A DNA stretch of 64,000 nt from Paraburkholderia youngii (GTDB taxonomy: Bacteria; Pseudomonadota; Gammaproteobacteria; Burkholderiales; Burkholderiaceae): assembly GCF_013366925.1 (NCBI RefSeq), contig NZ_JAALDK010000001.1, positions 5,201,165-5,265,164 on the forward strand, in the 5' to 3' direction. The notes below the pieces were generated by a model. The model saw nothing but the letters and a program-made list of their open reading frames with translations, was not told where the DNA came from and did no database searches. Position 1 is the first letter of the stretch. Each line of letters opens with the position of its first letter. This document shows, one piece after another, positions 34,653 to 43,138 of this stretch. The position numbers and the translations under genes are program-made.

Positions 34653-37454
34653 ATGGTATTGGCGTGGCTCGTCCTACTTCCATTCATGGCCGCGGCGCTC
34701 ATCGCGCTCACGAGGCGGCGCGCCGCCGCGCTCAGCACCTGGATCGCGTTCGCGACGGCGCTGTTCGGCTGCGCTCTGCTGCTCACCGAACGCGTGGGCA
34801 TGGCCGACCGCGACGTGCTGCAATGGCGCCATCAGTGGGTGCCCGACATCGGCCTCGCGCTGTCGCTGCGTCTCGACGGCCTGTCGTTCATGTTCGCGTT
34901 GCTCGTACTTGCGATCGGCCTGCTGATCTTCATTTACGCCAGCTACTACCTCGCCGGCAGCGATACGTTGCCGCGTCTGTACCTGCAGCTTCTACTCTTC
35001 ATGGGCGCGATGCTCGGCATCGTGCTGTCGAACAACCTGCTGCTGCTCGTCATCTTCTGGGAACTGACGAGCCTCGTGTCGTTCCTGCTGATCGGCTTCT
35101 GGCCATCGCGGCCCGACGCGAGGCGCGGCGCGCGCATGGCGCTCACCATCACCGGCGCGGGCGGACTCGCGCTGCTTGCGGCGGTGCTGCTGCTCGGCCA
35201 CGTATGCGGCAGCTATGAGCTGAACGACGTGCTCCCCCAGCTTGCCAAGGTCCAGCACGATCCGCGCTATCCGGCGATTCTGCTGCTCACGCTATTCGCG
35301 GCGTTCACGAAGTCCGCGCAGTTTCCTTTCCACTTCTGGCTGCCGCACGCGATGTCGGCGCCCACGCCCGTGTCGGCCTATCTGCATTCGGCGACGATGG
35401 TGAAGGCCGGCGTGTTCCTGCTCGCGCGTCTCTATCCGGTCTTCGAAGGCACCCACCTGTGGGCGTACACGGCGACGGTGGCCGGACTCGTCACGCTCGT
35501 CGGCGGCGCGGGGATGGCGTTGATCCAGCGCGATCTGAAGGGCCTGCTCGCCTATTCGACCATCAGCCATCTCGGCCTGATCGTGCTGCTGTTCGGTCTC
35601 GACACTCAACTGTCGACGGTCGCCGCGCTTTTTCACACGGTCAACCACGCGGTGTTCAAGGCGTCGCTCTTCATGGCGGCGGGCATCGTCGATCACGAAA
35701 CGGGCACGCGCGATCTGGGCCGTCTGCGCGGCCTGCGCAGGTACATGCCGCATACGGCCTTGCTCGCGAGCGTGGCGTCGCTGTCGATGGCCGGCGTGCC
35801 GCTGCTCAACGGCTTTCTGTCGAAGGAAATGTTCTTCGGCGAAACGCTCGCGCAAAGCATGTTCGGGCCGCTGAACCTCGCCGTGCCGGTCATCGCGATC
35901 GCGGCGGCGGCGCTGTCCGTGGCGTACTCGCTGCGTTTCGTCTGGGGCGTGTTCTTCGACGGCGAGACGCCGCGCGACCTGCCGCACTATCCGCCGCACG
36001 AGGCGCCGCGCTTCATGAGGCTGCCGGTCGAGATTCTGGTGGCGCTGTGCCTGCTGATCGGCCTGTTCCCGCAGCAAAGCATCGGCAGGCTGCTCGAGTC
36101 GGCCGCGTGGATCACGCTCGGCGGAAAGCTGCCCGACTACAGCCTGAGCCTGTGGCACGGCGTCAACACACCACTCGTGATGAGCGTGGTGTCGTTCGCG
36201 GCGGGCGCGACGCTCTTTTTCCTGCGCCGCTATACGTTCCGCCACCGTCGCACGGCGCTCACCGAGTTGAACGCGAGCGAGATCTTCGACCGCTTCGTGC
36301 AGCGTCTCGAACAGAGCGCCGGCGTGATCGTGCGCGTGTTCGAGACGCGTTCGCTGCCGGCCTACCTCGCATGGCTGATCGCGGCGATGCTGATCGTGCC
36401 GGGCGTGCCGCTCGTCGCCCTCGACACGTGGAGCGGCAACTACACGCGCCTGCCAGCCGATCCGTTCACGCTTGCCGGCCTCGTGCTGATGGCGTTGCTC
36501 GCCGTCGGCGTAGTGCTGGTGCGTGCGCGCACGCTTTACGCACTCGTGATGCTGAGCACCTGCGGTCTGCTCGTGTCGCTTGCCTTCGTGCGCTTCTCCG
36601 CGCCCGATCTCGCGCTCACGCAGATCTCCGTCGAAGTGGTCACGATCCTGCTGCTCGTGCTGGCCGTCTATTTCCTGCCCGCGCTGCAACGCGCCGTCGA
36701 GCCGATCCCGGTCCGGCTGCGCAACGGCGTGCTGGCGCTCGCGGGCGGCGCATTGCTCGGCGCCGTGTCGTACAGGATCATGACGAGCGCGCCGCTGGCT
36801 GGCATCGCACCGTACTTCCTCGCCAACGCGCTGCCCGGCAGCGGCGGCCACAACGTCGTCAACGTGATCCTCGTGGATTTCCGCGGCTTCGATACGATGG
36901 TCGAAATCAGTGTGCTCGTGGTCGCAGGGCTCGCCGTCAAGGCGCTGCTGCGCGGGCTGCGCCTGAAGTCGCCCGAGGCGGGGCCGGACGGCCGGCCGTG
37001 GTCGTCGCAATCGCATCCGCTGATGCTGGCGATCCTCGCTCGACTGATGCTGCCGCTTACCGTGCTCGTCGCCGTGTTCGTGTTCCTGCGCGGCCACAAC
37101 CTGCCAGGCGGCGGCTTCATCGCGTCGCTGATCGTCTCGATCGCGCTATTGCTGCAGTACGTCGCGAGCGGGGTGCTGTGGACGGAGTCGCGCATCCACC
37201 TGAACTACCGCGCGCTCGCGGGCCTCGGCATTCTGATCGCCGCGGCCACCGGGCTCGGCAGCCTCGCGTTCGGGCAGCCGTTTTTGACCAGCGCGTTCGG
37301 GCATCTGCACGTGCCGCTGATCGGCGAAATCGAACTGTCCACGGCGATGCTGTTCGATCTCGGCGTGATGGGCGCGGTGGTCGGCACGACGCTCACGATC
37401 GTTTCGCACCTCGGCGTGCGCGACAAGGACATGCAGTCCGTGGAGAAAAGCTGA
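34653..37454 (+). CDS. phaAB: Monovalent cation/H+ antiporter subunit A, fused A-B type
   Basis: 933 residues from the ATG at 34653 (GGAGGG 6 nt upstream; the longer frame from 34557 is not supported). The N-terminal two thirds resemble NuoL/MrpA, with the conserved Glu in FWELTSLVSFLLIGFW and Lys in HSATMVKAGVFLLAR. The C-terminal part includes an MnhB domain (FLRGHNLPGGGFIASLIVSI). Fused AB is typical of the Pha type in rhizobia and Burkholderia. It forms the core of a seven-subunit Na+ or K+/H+ antiporter; first gene of the operon, overlapping the next by ATGA. Confidence 0.95.
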   Translation: MVLAWLVLLPFMAAALIALTRRRAAALSTWIAFATALFGCALLLTERVGMADRDVLQWRHQWVPDIGLALSLRLDGLSFMFALLVLAIGLLIFIYASYYLAGSDTLPRLYLQLLLFMGAMLGIVLSNNLLLLVIFWELTSLVSFLLIGFWPSRPDARRGARMALTITGAGGLALLAAVLLLGHVCGSYELNDVLPQLAKVQHDPRYPAILLLTLFAAFTKSAQFPFHFWLPHAMSAPTPVSAYLHSATMVKAGVFLLARLYPVFEGTHLWAYTATVAGLVTLVGGAGMALIQRDLKGLLAYSTISHLGLIVLLFGLDTQLSTVAALFHTVNHAVFKASLFMAAGIVDHETGTRDLGRLRGLRRYMPHTALLASVASLSMAGVPLLNGFLSKEMFFGETLAQSMFGPLNLAVPVIAIAAAALSVAYSLRFVWGVFFDGETPRDLPHYPPHEAPRFMRLPVEILVALCLLIGLFPQQSIGRLLESAAWITLGGKLPDYSLSLWHGVNTPLVMSVVSFAAGATLFFLRRYTFRHRRTALTELNASEIFDRFVQRLEQSAGVIVRVFETRSLPAYLAWLIAAMLIVPGVPLVALDTWSGNYTRLPADPFTLAGLVLMALLAVGVVLVRARTLYALVMLSTCGLLVSLAFVRFSAPDLALTQISVEVVTILLLVLAVYFLPALQRAVEPIPVRLRNGVLALAGGALLGAVSYRIMTSAPLAGIAPYFLANALPGSGGHNVVNVILVDFRGFDTMVEISVLVVAGLAVKALLRGLRLKSPEAGPDGRPWSSQSHPLMLAILARLMLPLTVLVAVFVFLRGHNLPGGGFIASLIVSIALLLQYVASGVLWTESRIHLNYRALAGLGILIAAATGLGSLAFGQPFLTSAFGHLHVPLIGEIELSTAMLFDLGVMGAVVGTTLTIVSHLGVRDKDMQSVEKS

Positions 37455-37786
37455 TGGAAGCCGCTTTTGCCGTCGCGATCGGCGTGCTTTCCGCGTGCGG
37501 CATCTACCTGCTGCTGTGTGCGCGCGTGTTGCCGGTGATTCTCGGCATCACGCTGTTCTCCTATGCGATCAACCTGTTCCTGCTCGGCATGGGCCGGCTC
37601 GCGATCGGCAAACCAGCGGTCATCACGGCGGGGGCGCAATACGTCGATCCGGTGCCGCAGGCGCTCGTGCTGACGGCCATCGTGATCGGCTTCGCGATGA
37701 CGGCCTTCACCGTGGTGCTCGCGTTGCGCTCGTTCGCGAGCACGGGCAACGATCACGTCGATGGCGAGGAGACGCGCGGCGAATGA
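37454..37786 (+). CDS. phaC: Monovalent cation/H+ antiporter subunit C
   Basis: 110 residues, NuoK/MnhC-like: three membrane helices including VLPVILGITLFSYAINLFLL and PVPQALVLTAIVIGFAMTAF. The ATG overlaps the TGA of phaAB and its own TGA overlaps the phaD ATG, so translation is coupled. The symbol here means antiporter subunit C, not polyhydroxyalkanoate synthase. Confidence 0.95.
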   Translation: MEAAFAVAIGVLSACGIYLLLCARVLPVILGITLFSYAINLFLLGMGRLAIGKPAVITAGAQYVDPVPQALVLTAIVIGFAMTAFTVVLALRSFASTGNDHVDGEETRGE

Positions 37787-39576
37787 ACCACGTCCTCCTG
37801 CTCCCGATCCTGATTCCGCTGTTTTCCGCTGGCGTGATCGTCGCGCTGCCGCTGCGCGTTCAGCGCCTGCAGCGTGCGCTGAACGCGCTCGCCATCATCT
37901 CGCTGCTGCCCGTCGCGTGCCTGCTGATGGCGCGCGCCGCGCAAGGCGAGATCGCCAGCTACGCGCTCGGCGCATGGCCCGCACCGTTCGGCATCGTGCT
38001 GGAACTCGACCGGCTCGGCGCGCTGATGCTGGTGCTAACCGCCGTGCTCGCGGTCTGCTGCCTGCTCGGCACATCGAGCGAGGACGCGAGGCGCGGCCGC
38101 TATTTCCGCGCGCTGTTCCAGTTCGAGCTGATGGGTCTGAACGGTGCCTTCCTCGCGGGCGATCTCTTCAACCTGTTCGTGTTCTTCGAGCTGCTGCTGA
38201 TCGCGTCGTACGCGCTGCTGCTGCATGGTGGCGGCGCGCGACGGCTGCGCAACGGACTGCACTATCTGTTGCTGAACCTGGTCGGCTCGTCGTTCTTTCT
38301 TGTCGCGATCGGCGTGCTCTACGGCGTCACGGGCACGCTGAACATGGTCGACATGGGTGAACGTCTGGCGCGGCTCGACCCCGACACGCTGCCACTCGCG
38401 CAGTTCGCGGGCGCGACGCTGATGCTGGTGTTCGGCCTGAAGGCCGCCGTGTTTCCGATGTCGTTCTGGTTGCCGCAGGCCTACCGCAGCGCCATCGGCC
38501 CGGTGGCCGCGCTGTTCGCGATCATGACCAAGGTCGGCATCTACGCGATGCTGCGCTGCGACGCGCTCGTATTCGGCGCAGCGGGCGGCGTGCTCGATGC
38601 GTTCATGCATCAGTGGGTATGGTGGCTCGCGATCGCGACGATCGGGTTCGGCGCGCTGGGTGCGCTGGCGGTGTCGAGTCTCAAGACCACGACGGGCTAT
38701 CTCGTGCTGGTTTCGGTGGGGCTGCTGATCGCGGCGATCGCGCAACAGACGCCGCTTGCATGGAGCGCGCTGCTCTACTACCTGATCAGCACGACGCTCT
38801 GCACAGGCGCGCTGTTCCTGCTCGCCGACACGCTCGAACCCGAGCAGGCTTCGACAGCGCACGCCATCCAGCCAGCCGTTTCCGCAGATGCCGATGCCGA
38901 TACCAATGCGATCGAGCCCGGCTCCCTCGAAGCGCTCGACGACGCGGCCGCGGCGGTCTTCTCGCCCGACCCCGACGGCGAGGCGGTGGCGACGCGGGCG
39001 CGCGTGCAGCCGCTGCTGGTCGAAACGGCCGGCGCGCTCGCCGCGCTAGCCGCAGAACCGGCTCGCGCCGAAGCCGAAGCTCCGCCCGACGCGGCCTCGC
39101 GCACGCGTGCACCGTGGCCGTCGAACCTTGCCGCGCTGCTCTATCTGATCGCCGCGGTGGGTGCCGCTGGCTTGCCGCCGCTGTCGGGTTTCCTCGGCAA
39201 GGCGATGGTGCTGGCCGCGACGCCGACCGGCGCGGCAGGCGTGCTGTGGCCGGCCGTACTGTTGTCGAGCCTGCTGTCGATCGTCGCGCTGAGCCGCACG
39301 GGCACACGCCTGTTGTGGGCCGCGCCGGCCGCGCGCGCCGCCGCGGGCGAAGAGGAGCGCGCGCCGCGCGGCAGCAATGCGAAGCTCGCCGCTTGCGCGG
39401 TCCTGCTCGGCTGCGTCGCGGCCATCACGCTCGGCGCGGGCGCGGTGCGGCACTATCTCACCGATACCGCCGCGCAGCTATTCGATCGCGCAGCCTATGT
39501 GCACGCGATCCTGCCCGCGCCGCGACCTTCGCCACCGGCGGCCGCCGCGACCGCGGCCGACGCTCAGGGGAACTGA
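37783..39576 (+). CDS. phaD: Monovalent cation/H+ antiporter subunit D
   Basis: 597 residues, NuoN/MrpD-like. The membrane core has the conserved Glu136 (FNLFVFFELLLIASYALLLH) and Lys250 (ALFAIMTKVGIYAML). Residues about 351-445 are an Ala/Asp/Glu-rich, non-membrane stretch (for example SADADADTNAIEPGSLEALD), after which the core resumes with LPPLSGFLGKAMVL. A loop at this place is normal in the family, but this one seems about twice the usual length. Confidence 0.94.
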   Translation: MNHVLLLPILIPLFSAGVIVALPLRVQRLQRALNALAIISLLPVACLLMARAAQGEIASYALGAWPAPFGIVLELDRLGALMLVLTAVLAVCCLLGTSSEDARRGRYFRALFQFELMGLNGAFLAGDLFNLFVFFELLLIASYALLLHGGGARRLRNGLHYLLLNLVGSSFFLVAIGVLYGVTGTLNMVDMGERLARLDPDTLPLAQFAGATLMLVFGLKAAVFPMSFWLPQAYRSAIGPVAALFAIMTKVGIYAMLRCDALVFGAAGGVLDAFMHQWVWWLAIATIGFGALGALAVSSLKTTTGYLVLVSVGLLIAAIAQQTPLAWSALLYYLISTTLCTGALFLLADTLEPEQASTAHAIQPAVSADADADTNAIEPGSLEALDDAAAAVFSPDPDGEAVATRARVQPLLVETAGALAALAAEPARAEAEAPPDAASRTRAPWPSNLAALLYLIAAVGAAGLPPLSGFLGKAMVLAATPTGAAGVLWPAVLLSSLLSIVALSRTGTRLLWAAPAARAAAGEEERAPRGSNAKLAACAVLLGCVAAITLGAGAVRHYLTDTAAQLFDRAAYVHAILPAPRPSPPAAAATAADAQGN

Positions 39577-39578
39577 CG

Positions 39579-40073
39579 ATGCTGAAAAGGCTCTTCCCCC
39601 ACCCGTGGCTCACCGTGTTGCTGATCATCTGCTGGGTGCTGCTGATGAACGACGTCTCGCCGGGCAATCTGCTGCTCGGCGCCGTGCTCGGCTGCGTGAT
39701 CTCCTTTCGCGTCGCCGAAGGCTTGTGGCTGCGGCCGATGCACTTCGGCCGGCCGCGGCTGCTCGTGCGTCTCGCCTGGCATGTGTTGGTCGACATCATC
39801 GTGGCCAACGTCGAGGTCGCACTGCTCGTGCTCGGCCCGACCAGCCGGCTGCGCCCGGCGTTCATCGAAGTGCCGCTCGACAGCACCCACGAAATCGCGC
39901 TCACGGTGCTCATCAGCGTGGTCTCGCTGAGCCCCGGCACGCTGTGCGCCGAACTCAGCGACGACCGCACGCGCCTCACCGTGCACGTGCTCGACCTCGA
40001 CGACGAAGCGGCGCTCATCGCGCTGATCAAGTCCCGTTATGAAGCCCCTTTGATGGAGATCTTCGCATGCTAG
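39579..40073 (+). CDS. phaE: Monovalent cation/H+ antiporter subunit E
   Basis: 164 residues with two N-terminal membrane helices (PHPWLTVLLIICWVLLMNDV) and a cytoplasmic domain containing EIALTVLISVVSLSPGTLCA, the MnhE signature. It starts 2 nt after the phaD stop and overlaps phaF. Confidence 0.94.
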   Translation: MLKRLFPHPWLTVLLIICWVLLMNDVSPGNLLLGAVLGCVISFRVAEGLWLRPMHFGRPRLLVRLAWHVLVDIIVANVEVALLVLGPTSRLRPAFIEVPLDSTHEIALTVLISVVSLSPGTLCAELSDDRTRLTVHVLDLDDEAALIALIKSRYEAPLMEIFAC

Positions 40074-40342
40074 CCATCGTGATTCCGATCTCGCTCGCGA
40101 TCCTCGGCATCGCGTTCCTGCTCACGCTGTGGCGCCTCGTGCGCGGTCCGTCGCTGCCCGATCGCATCGTCGCGCTCGACACGCTGAACATCAATGCGAT
40201 CGCGTTGATCGTCGTGTACGGCATCAGCCTGCGCTCGACGGTTCTCTTCGAGGTGGCGTTGCTGATCGCGGTGATGGGTTTCGTGGGCACCGTCGCGCTC
40301 ACCAAGTACCTGCAGCGCGGCGACATCATCGAACTCAACTAG
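40067..40342 (+). CDS. phaF: Monovalent cation/H+ antiporter subunit F
   Basis: 91 residues, three membrane helices, with the MnhF block RLVRGPSLPDRIVALDTLNI. Overlaps the end of phaE by 7 bp. Confidence 0.95.
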   Translation: MLAIVIPISLAILGIAFLLTLWRLVRGPSLPDRIVALDTLNINAIALIVVYGISLRSTVLFEVALLIAVMGFVGTVALTKYLQRGDIIELN

Positions 40343-40356
40343 CGTGAGGTATGCCG

Positions 40357-40770
40357 ATGGAAACCTTTGTCGAAGCGATCGTTTGTTTGCTGTTGCTCGT
40401 CGGCAGTCTGTTTACGCTGATCGGGGCGGTCGGGCTCGCGCGACTGCCTGACTTCTTCATGCGGCTGCACGGTCCGACCAAGTCGACCACGCTCGGTGTG
40501 GGCGGCATCGTGCTCGCGTCGGTGGTGTATTTCAGCGCGCATAACAACTTCGCGAGCCTGCACGAGTTGCTGATTCCGGCGTTCCTGTTTCTTACCGCGC
40601 CGATCAGTGCACATATGCTGGCCAAGGCTGGGACCCAGCAGGGGTGCCGCTGTGGCGGGCGACGCGGGGGCGTCCACCTGCCACGGGGGCGAGTGCGAAC
40701 CGGGGGGATACGGGGGACCTGCGTGAGAACGACGAGAGGTGAGGCTTGCCGGGCGTCGCGCTTCTCGTGA
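40357..40770 (+). CDS. phaG: Monovalent cation/H+ antiporter subunit G
   Basis: 137 residues from the ATG at 40357, chosen because GAGG lies 7 nt upstream (an ATG at 40351 is too close). MnhG features: LFTLIGAVGLARLPDFFMRL, HGPTKSTTLGVGGIVLAS, and LTAPISAHMLAKAG. The last 40 residues are Arg/Gly/Cys-rich and look unlike the family, perhaps the result of a shifted or extended stop. Last gene of the operon, convergent with a dioxygenase gene. Confidence 0.92.
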   Translation: METFVEAIVCLLLLVGSLFTLIGAVGLARLPDFFMRLHGPTKSTTLGVGGIVLASVVYFSAHNNFASLHELLIPAFLFLTAPISAHMLAKAGTQQGCRCGGRRGGVHLPRGRVRTGGIRGTCVRTTRGEACRASRFS

Positions 40771-40810
40771 CGATCCGCGCGACATCAGTTGCCAGCATGC
40801 CACGGGCAGG

Positions 40811-41884
40811 CTACCGCCACCGACGCCCTTCCCGACATCCGTATTCGAGGAAGTGCGCCGCGGGATCTGCATTGGCTGCCGCGACGTCGGGATTGAGTTG
40901 CAGGTACACCGCGGGATCGAAGTCCGCTGGAAGTTTCGGCCTCGCGTAAGGCTCGAACGCATCAGGCATGCTGCGTTCGATCACGGCATGCTCGACCTCG
41001 ACTCCAGAATAAATATTGGGCTGTACGAAACCCGTGCTGGCATCCTTGATCTGTCGGTAGTGGGTCTGACCGAACGCCGGGTCAGATACCACAGGGGTGT
41101 AGTACACGCAGTTTTCGAAGTAATAGTGCGTGACCTGACTCCAACGGGTGCGGGTTGGATCGGATTGCTTCGAGCCGCCATGCAGCAGGTTCGAAGCCCA
41201 AATCAGTGCTTGCCCCTTCCTGGCGTGGAACGTTACCGGCGCGATTCCCGCTTTGCTGATCAACTGCTTCCAGAGGTTCAGGTATTGAGCGTAGTGGGCC
41301 GTCGGCTTGTGCTGCGTCGCCGAGCAGACGCCCATATGCTCGTTCACATAGGTCGGAAACTTGTGACTGCCCGGATAGTATTCGAGCGCGCCATTGGTGC
41401 CGTCCACGTCCTCGAGGGCGACCCATACGCCGCACATGAAGCGCTCGGGAACGCACGAAAAGTGTATGGCGTCGTTGTGGATAGCCTGCTGGGTTCCGAC
41501 AGGAAAGTTCAAGGTCTGAAATGGGATGGCGCGGCGCCCGTAGAGCTGGAAAAGAAGATGAAGAATCTGGGGATTGGAGGCCAGCGATCTCACGTCCGCG
41601 TCGCTCTCCCACGCGTCCTGCACTCTCATACCGTCATTTTTATACCAGAGCTCGTCGCGCCAGTGGTCGAAATCAAACCTTCCATGAAATTTCGATTTGA
41701 TTCGCTCCGCGCGAGCGTCGAACTCGGCATCTGGAAAATCGATAATCGCGAAGCCATTGTCCCGCAGCTGTCTGGCCACACGTAAAACGTTTTCAGATGC
41801 CTCCTTCTGGGCGAATAGCTCGTCGAAGAACGGTGATTCGACATCGGGGACGCCTGGCAACGGATTCACGAACGAAGTATTCAT
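40811..41884 (-). CDS. PhyH-type Fe(II)/2-oxoglutarate dioxygenase with one C-terminal YLxxNPDVA module
   Basis: 357 residues from the ATG at 41884 (a TTG five codons upstream is possible). Core: LRDNGFAIIDFPDAEF, metal H-x-D in QAIHNDAIHF (His136, Asp138), distal His in NLLHGGS (His235), and EYYPGSHKFPTYVNEHMG. Residues 322-357 are FDPAVYLQLNPDVAAANADP...YGCREGRRW, the module also seen in the methyltransferase and dioxygenase at 32.1-34.3 kb. The core is only distantly similar to that of the first dioxygenase, so the shared tail is the main link. No clear SD lies before the ATG. Confidence 0.84.
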   Translation of the reverse strand: MNTSFVNPLPGVPDVESPFFDELFAQKEASENVLRVARQLRDNGFAIIDFPDAEFDARAERIKSKFHGRFDFDHWRDELWYKNDGMRVQDAWESDADVRSLASNPQILHLLFQLYGRRAIPFQTLNFPVGTQQAIHNDAIHFSCVPERFMCGVWVALEDVDGTNGALEYYPGSHKFPTYVNEHMGVCSATQHKPTAHYAQYLNLWKQLISKAGIAPVTFHARKGQALIWASNLLHGGSKQSDPTRTRWSQVTHYYFENCVYYTPVVSDPAFGQTHYRQIKDASTGFVQPNIYSGVEVEHAVIERSMPDAFEPYARPKLPADFDPAVYLQLNPDVAAANADPAAHFLEYGCREGRRWR

Positions 41885-42018
41885 GTTGGGTATCGGCAAT
41901 GTTTATGTTGCGAATGACCACCGACGCAGTCTAGCACGTTGGTTTTGCCGCACCACCCTTCCCTTGTCGTCACTATGCGCAGCGCCGCTCGCGACCGGGC
42001 CATCACGCTCGTCAATCG

Positions 42019-43053
42019 CTAAGCATCGGCAAACGCATGTGTTTGACTCGGCGGTCGCGCCACGCGATAAGCGTTAGGCGATTCGCCAAACTCCTTTCTG
42101 AACTCGCGGCCAAGGTGAGAAGCGTCCGAAAAGCCGCACGAGGAAGCAATGTCAGCGACCGTGCGGTCCGAACTGGTAAGCAGCCACGATGCCATTCGTA
42201 TCCGAATCTGTCGTGCATACGCCTGGGGCGACTTGCCAGTCTGCACTGTAAACAGACGTTCGATCTGACGGACCGACATCTCGAGACGTCGCGCCAGTTC
42301 AGCCATGCAAAGCGGCTGCCCGATGTGCTGCTCCATCAGCAGGATTGCGCGCCTTACTTTGGGATGCGTCGCCGGTTCGAGCCCCGGTGGGTATGGCTGG
42401 GGGGCGTTTCCCTTTTGTGCATCGTCGACGAGCATGATACGCAGCGCCTTTTGTACGATCGTCGCCTCAAAATGTCGCAGCAAAATAGCTGCGGCAACGT
42501 CGATGGAAGCGCGCCCGCCCGAGCACGTAATGCGACGTCGGTCGATGACGAAGAGCCGGTCGGCAACGAGATTGCGCTCGTCCACGCCAGGAAAACGCTC
42601 GACGAAGTCCCAATAGTGAAACCAGCTCACACACATCCGATATCCGTCCATGACCTCGGCGCGCATCAACGCAAACACCCCGGTGCAGATTCCGACCAGC
42701 GTCGCTGATGTTGCCGCTGCATCATGAATGAACTGAATCGTGGCTTTGCTTGCGGGCGGTCCCGAGTGCAACAATCCACCGACGACCACGACGTAATCGA
42801 AGGACCCCGCCTCATCGAAAGTCGTCCACGGCGTTACCTGAATTCCGCAGCTTGCTCTGACTGGAACCAGCGACTCCCCGACGATGGTCCACGAACAGCG
42901 AACGTGTCTGCTCATGTCGCTTTCATCGCTTGCCAACCTGAGCACATCCACGAACCCGGAAAATGCGGTTAACGTGAAGTTGGGCAGCAGCACGATTCCA
43001 AAGCGAAGTGGCCGCGTGGCACTGGCTTTGGGGCTGATTGGATCGTTAAACAT
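42019..43053 (-). CDS. GlxA-type transcriptional regulator (DJ-1-like plus AraC HTH)
   Basis: 344 residues. N-terminal DJ-1/GATase-like domain (FGIVLLPNFTLTAFSGFVDV, VGICTGVFALMRAEVMDGYR, with the nucleophile-type Cys retained) and C-terminal AraC HTH (GQPLCMAELARRLEMSVRQI, RTVADIASSCGFSDASHLGR). This branch includes regulators of carnitine, glycine betaine and dimethylglycine catabolism (CdhR, GbdR, SouR). The adjacent amine-import/catabolism operon makes a similar role plausible. Confidence 0.9.
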   Translation of the reverse strand: MFNDPISPKASATRPLRFGIVLLPNFTLTAFSGFVDVLRLASDESDMSRHVRCSWTIVGESLVPVRASCGIQVTPWTTFDEAGSFDYVVVVGGLLHSGPPASKATIQFIHDAAATSATLVGICTGVFALMRAEVMDGYRMCVSWFHYWDFVERFPGVDERNLVADRLFVIDRRRITCSGGRASIDVAAAILLRHFEATIVQKALRIMLVDDAQKGNAPQPYPPGLEPATHPKVRRAILLMEQHIGQPLCMAELARRLEMSVRQIERLFTVQTGKSPQAYARQIRIRMASWLLTSSDRTVADIASSCGFSDASHLGREFRKEFGESPNAYRVARPPSQTHAFADA

Positions 43054-43138
43054 GAACTGCCTGCATTAATGCTTGCTGAGTTGGCCGCGATCATCATGCA
43101 ATGACGTTCGCACGTTCCGCGACCGAGATCCGCACGCC

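Noticed and set aside
35292..37097. 601-codon minus-strand frame opposite phaAB
   Set aside because: Composition is His/Arg/Gln-rich, typical of an antisense frame to a membrane protein; no domain.
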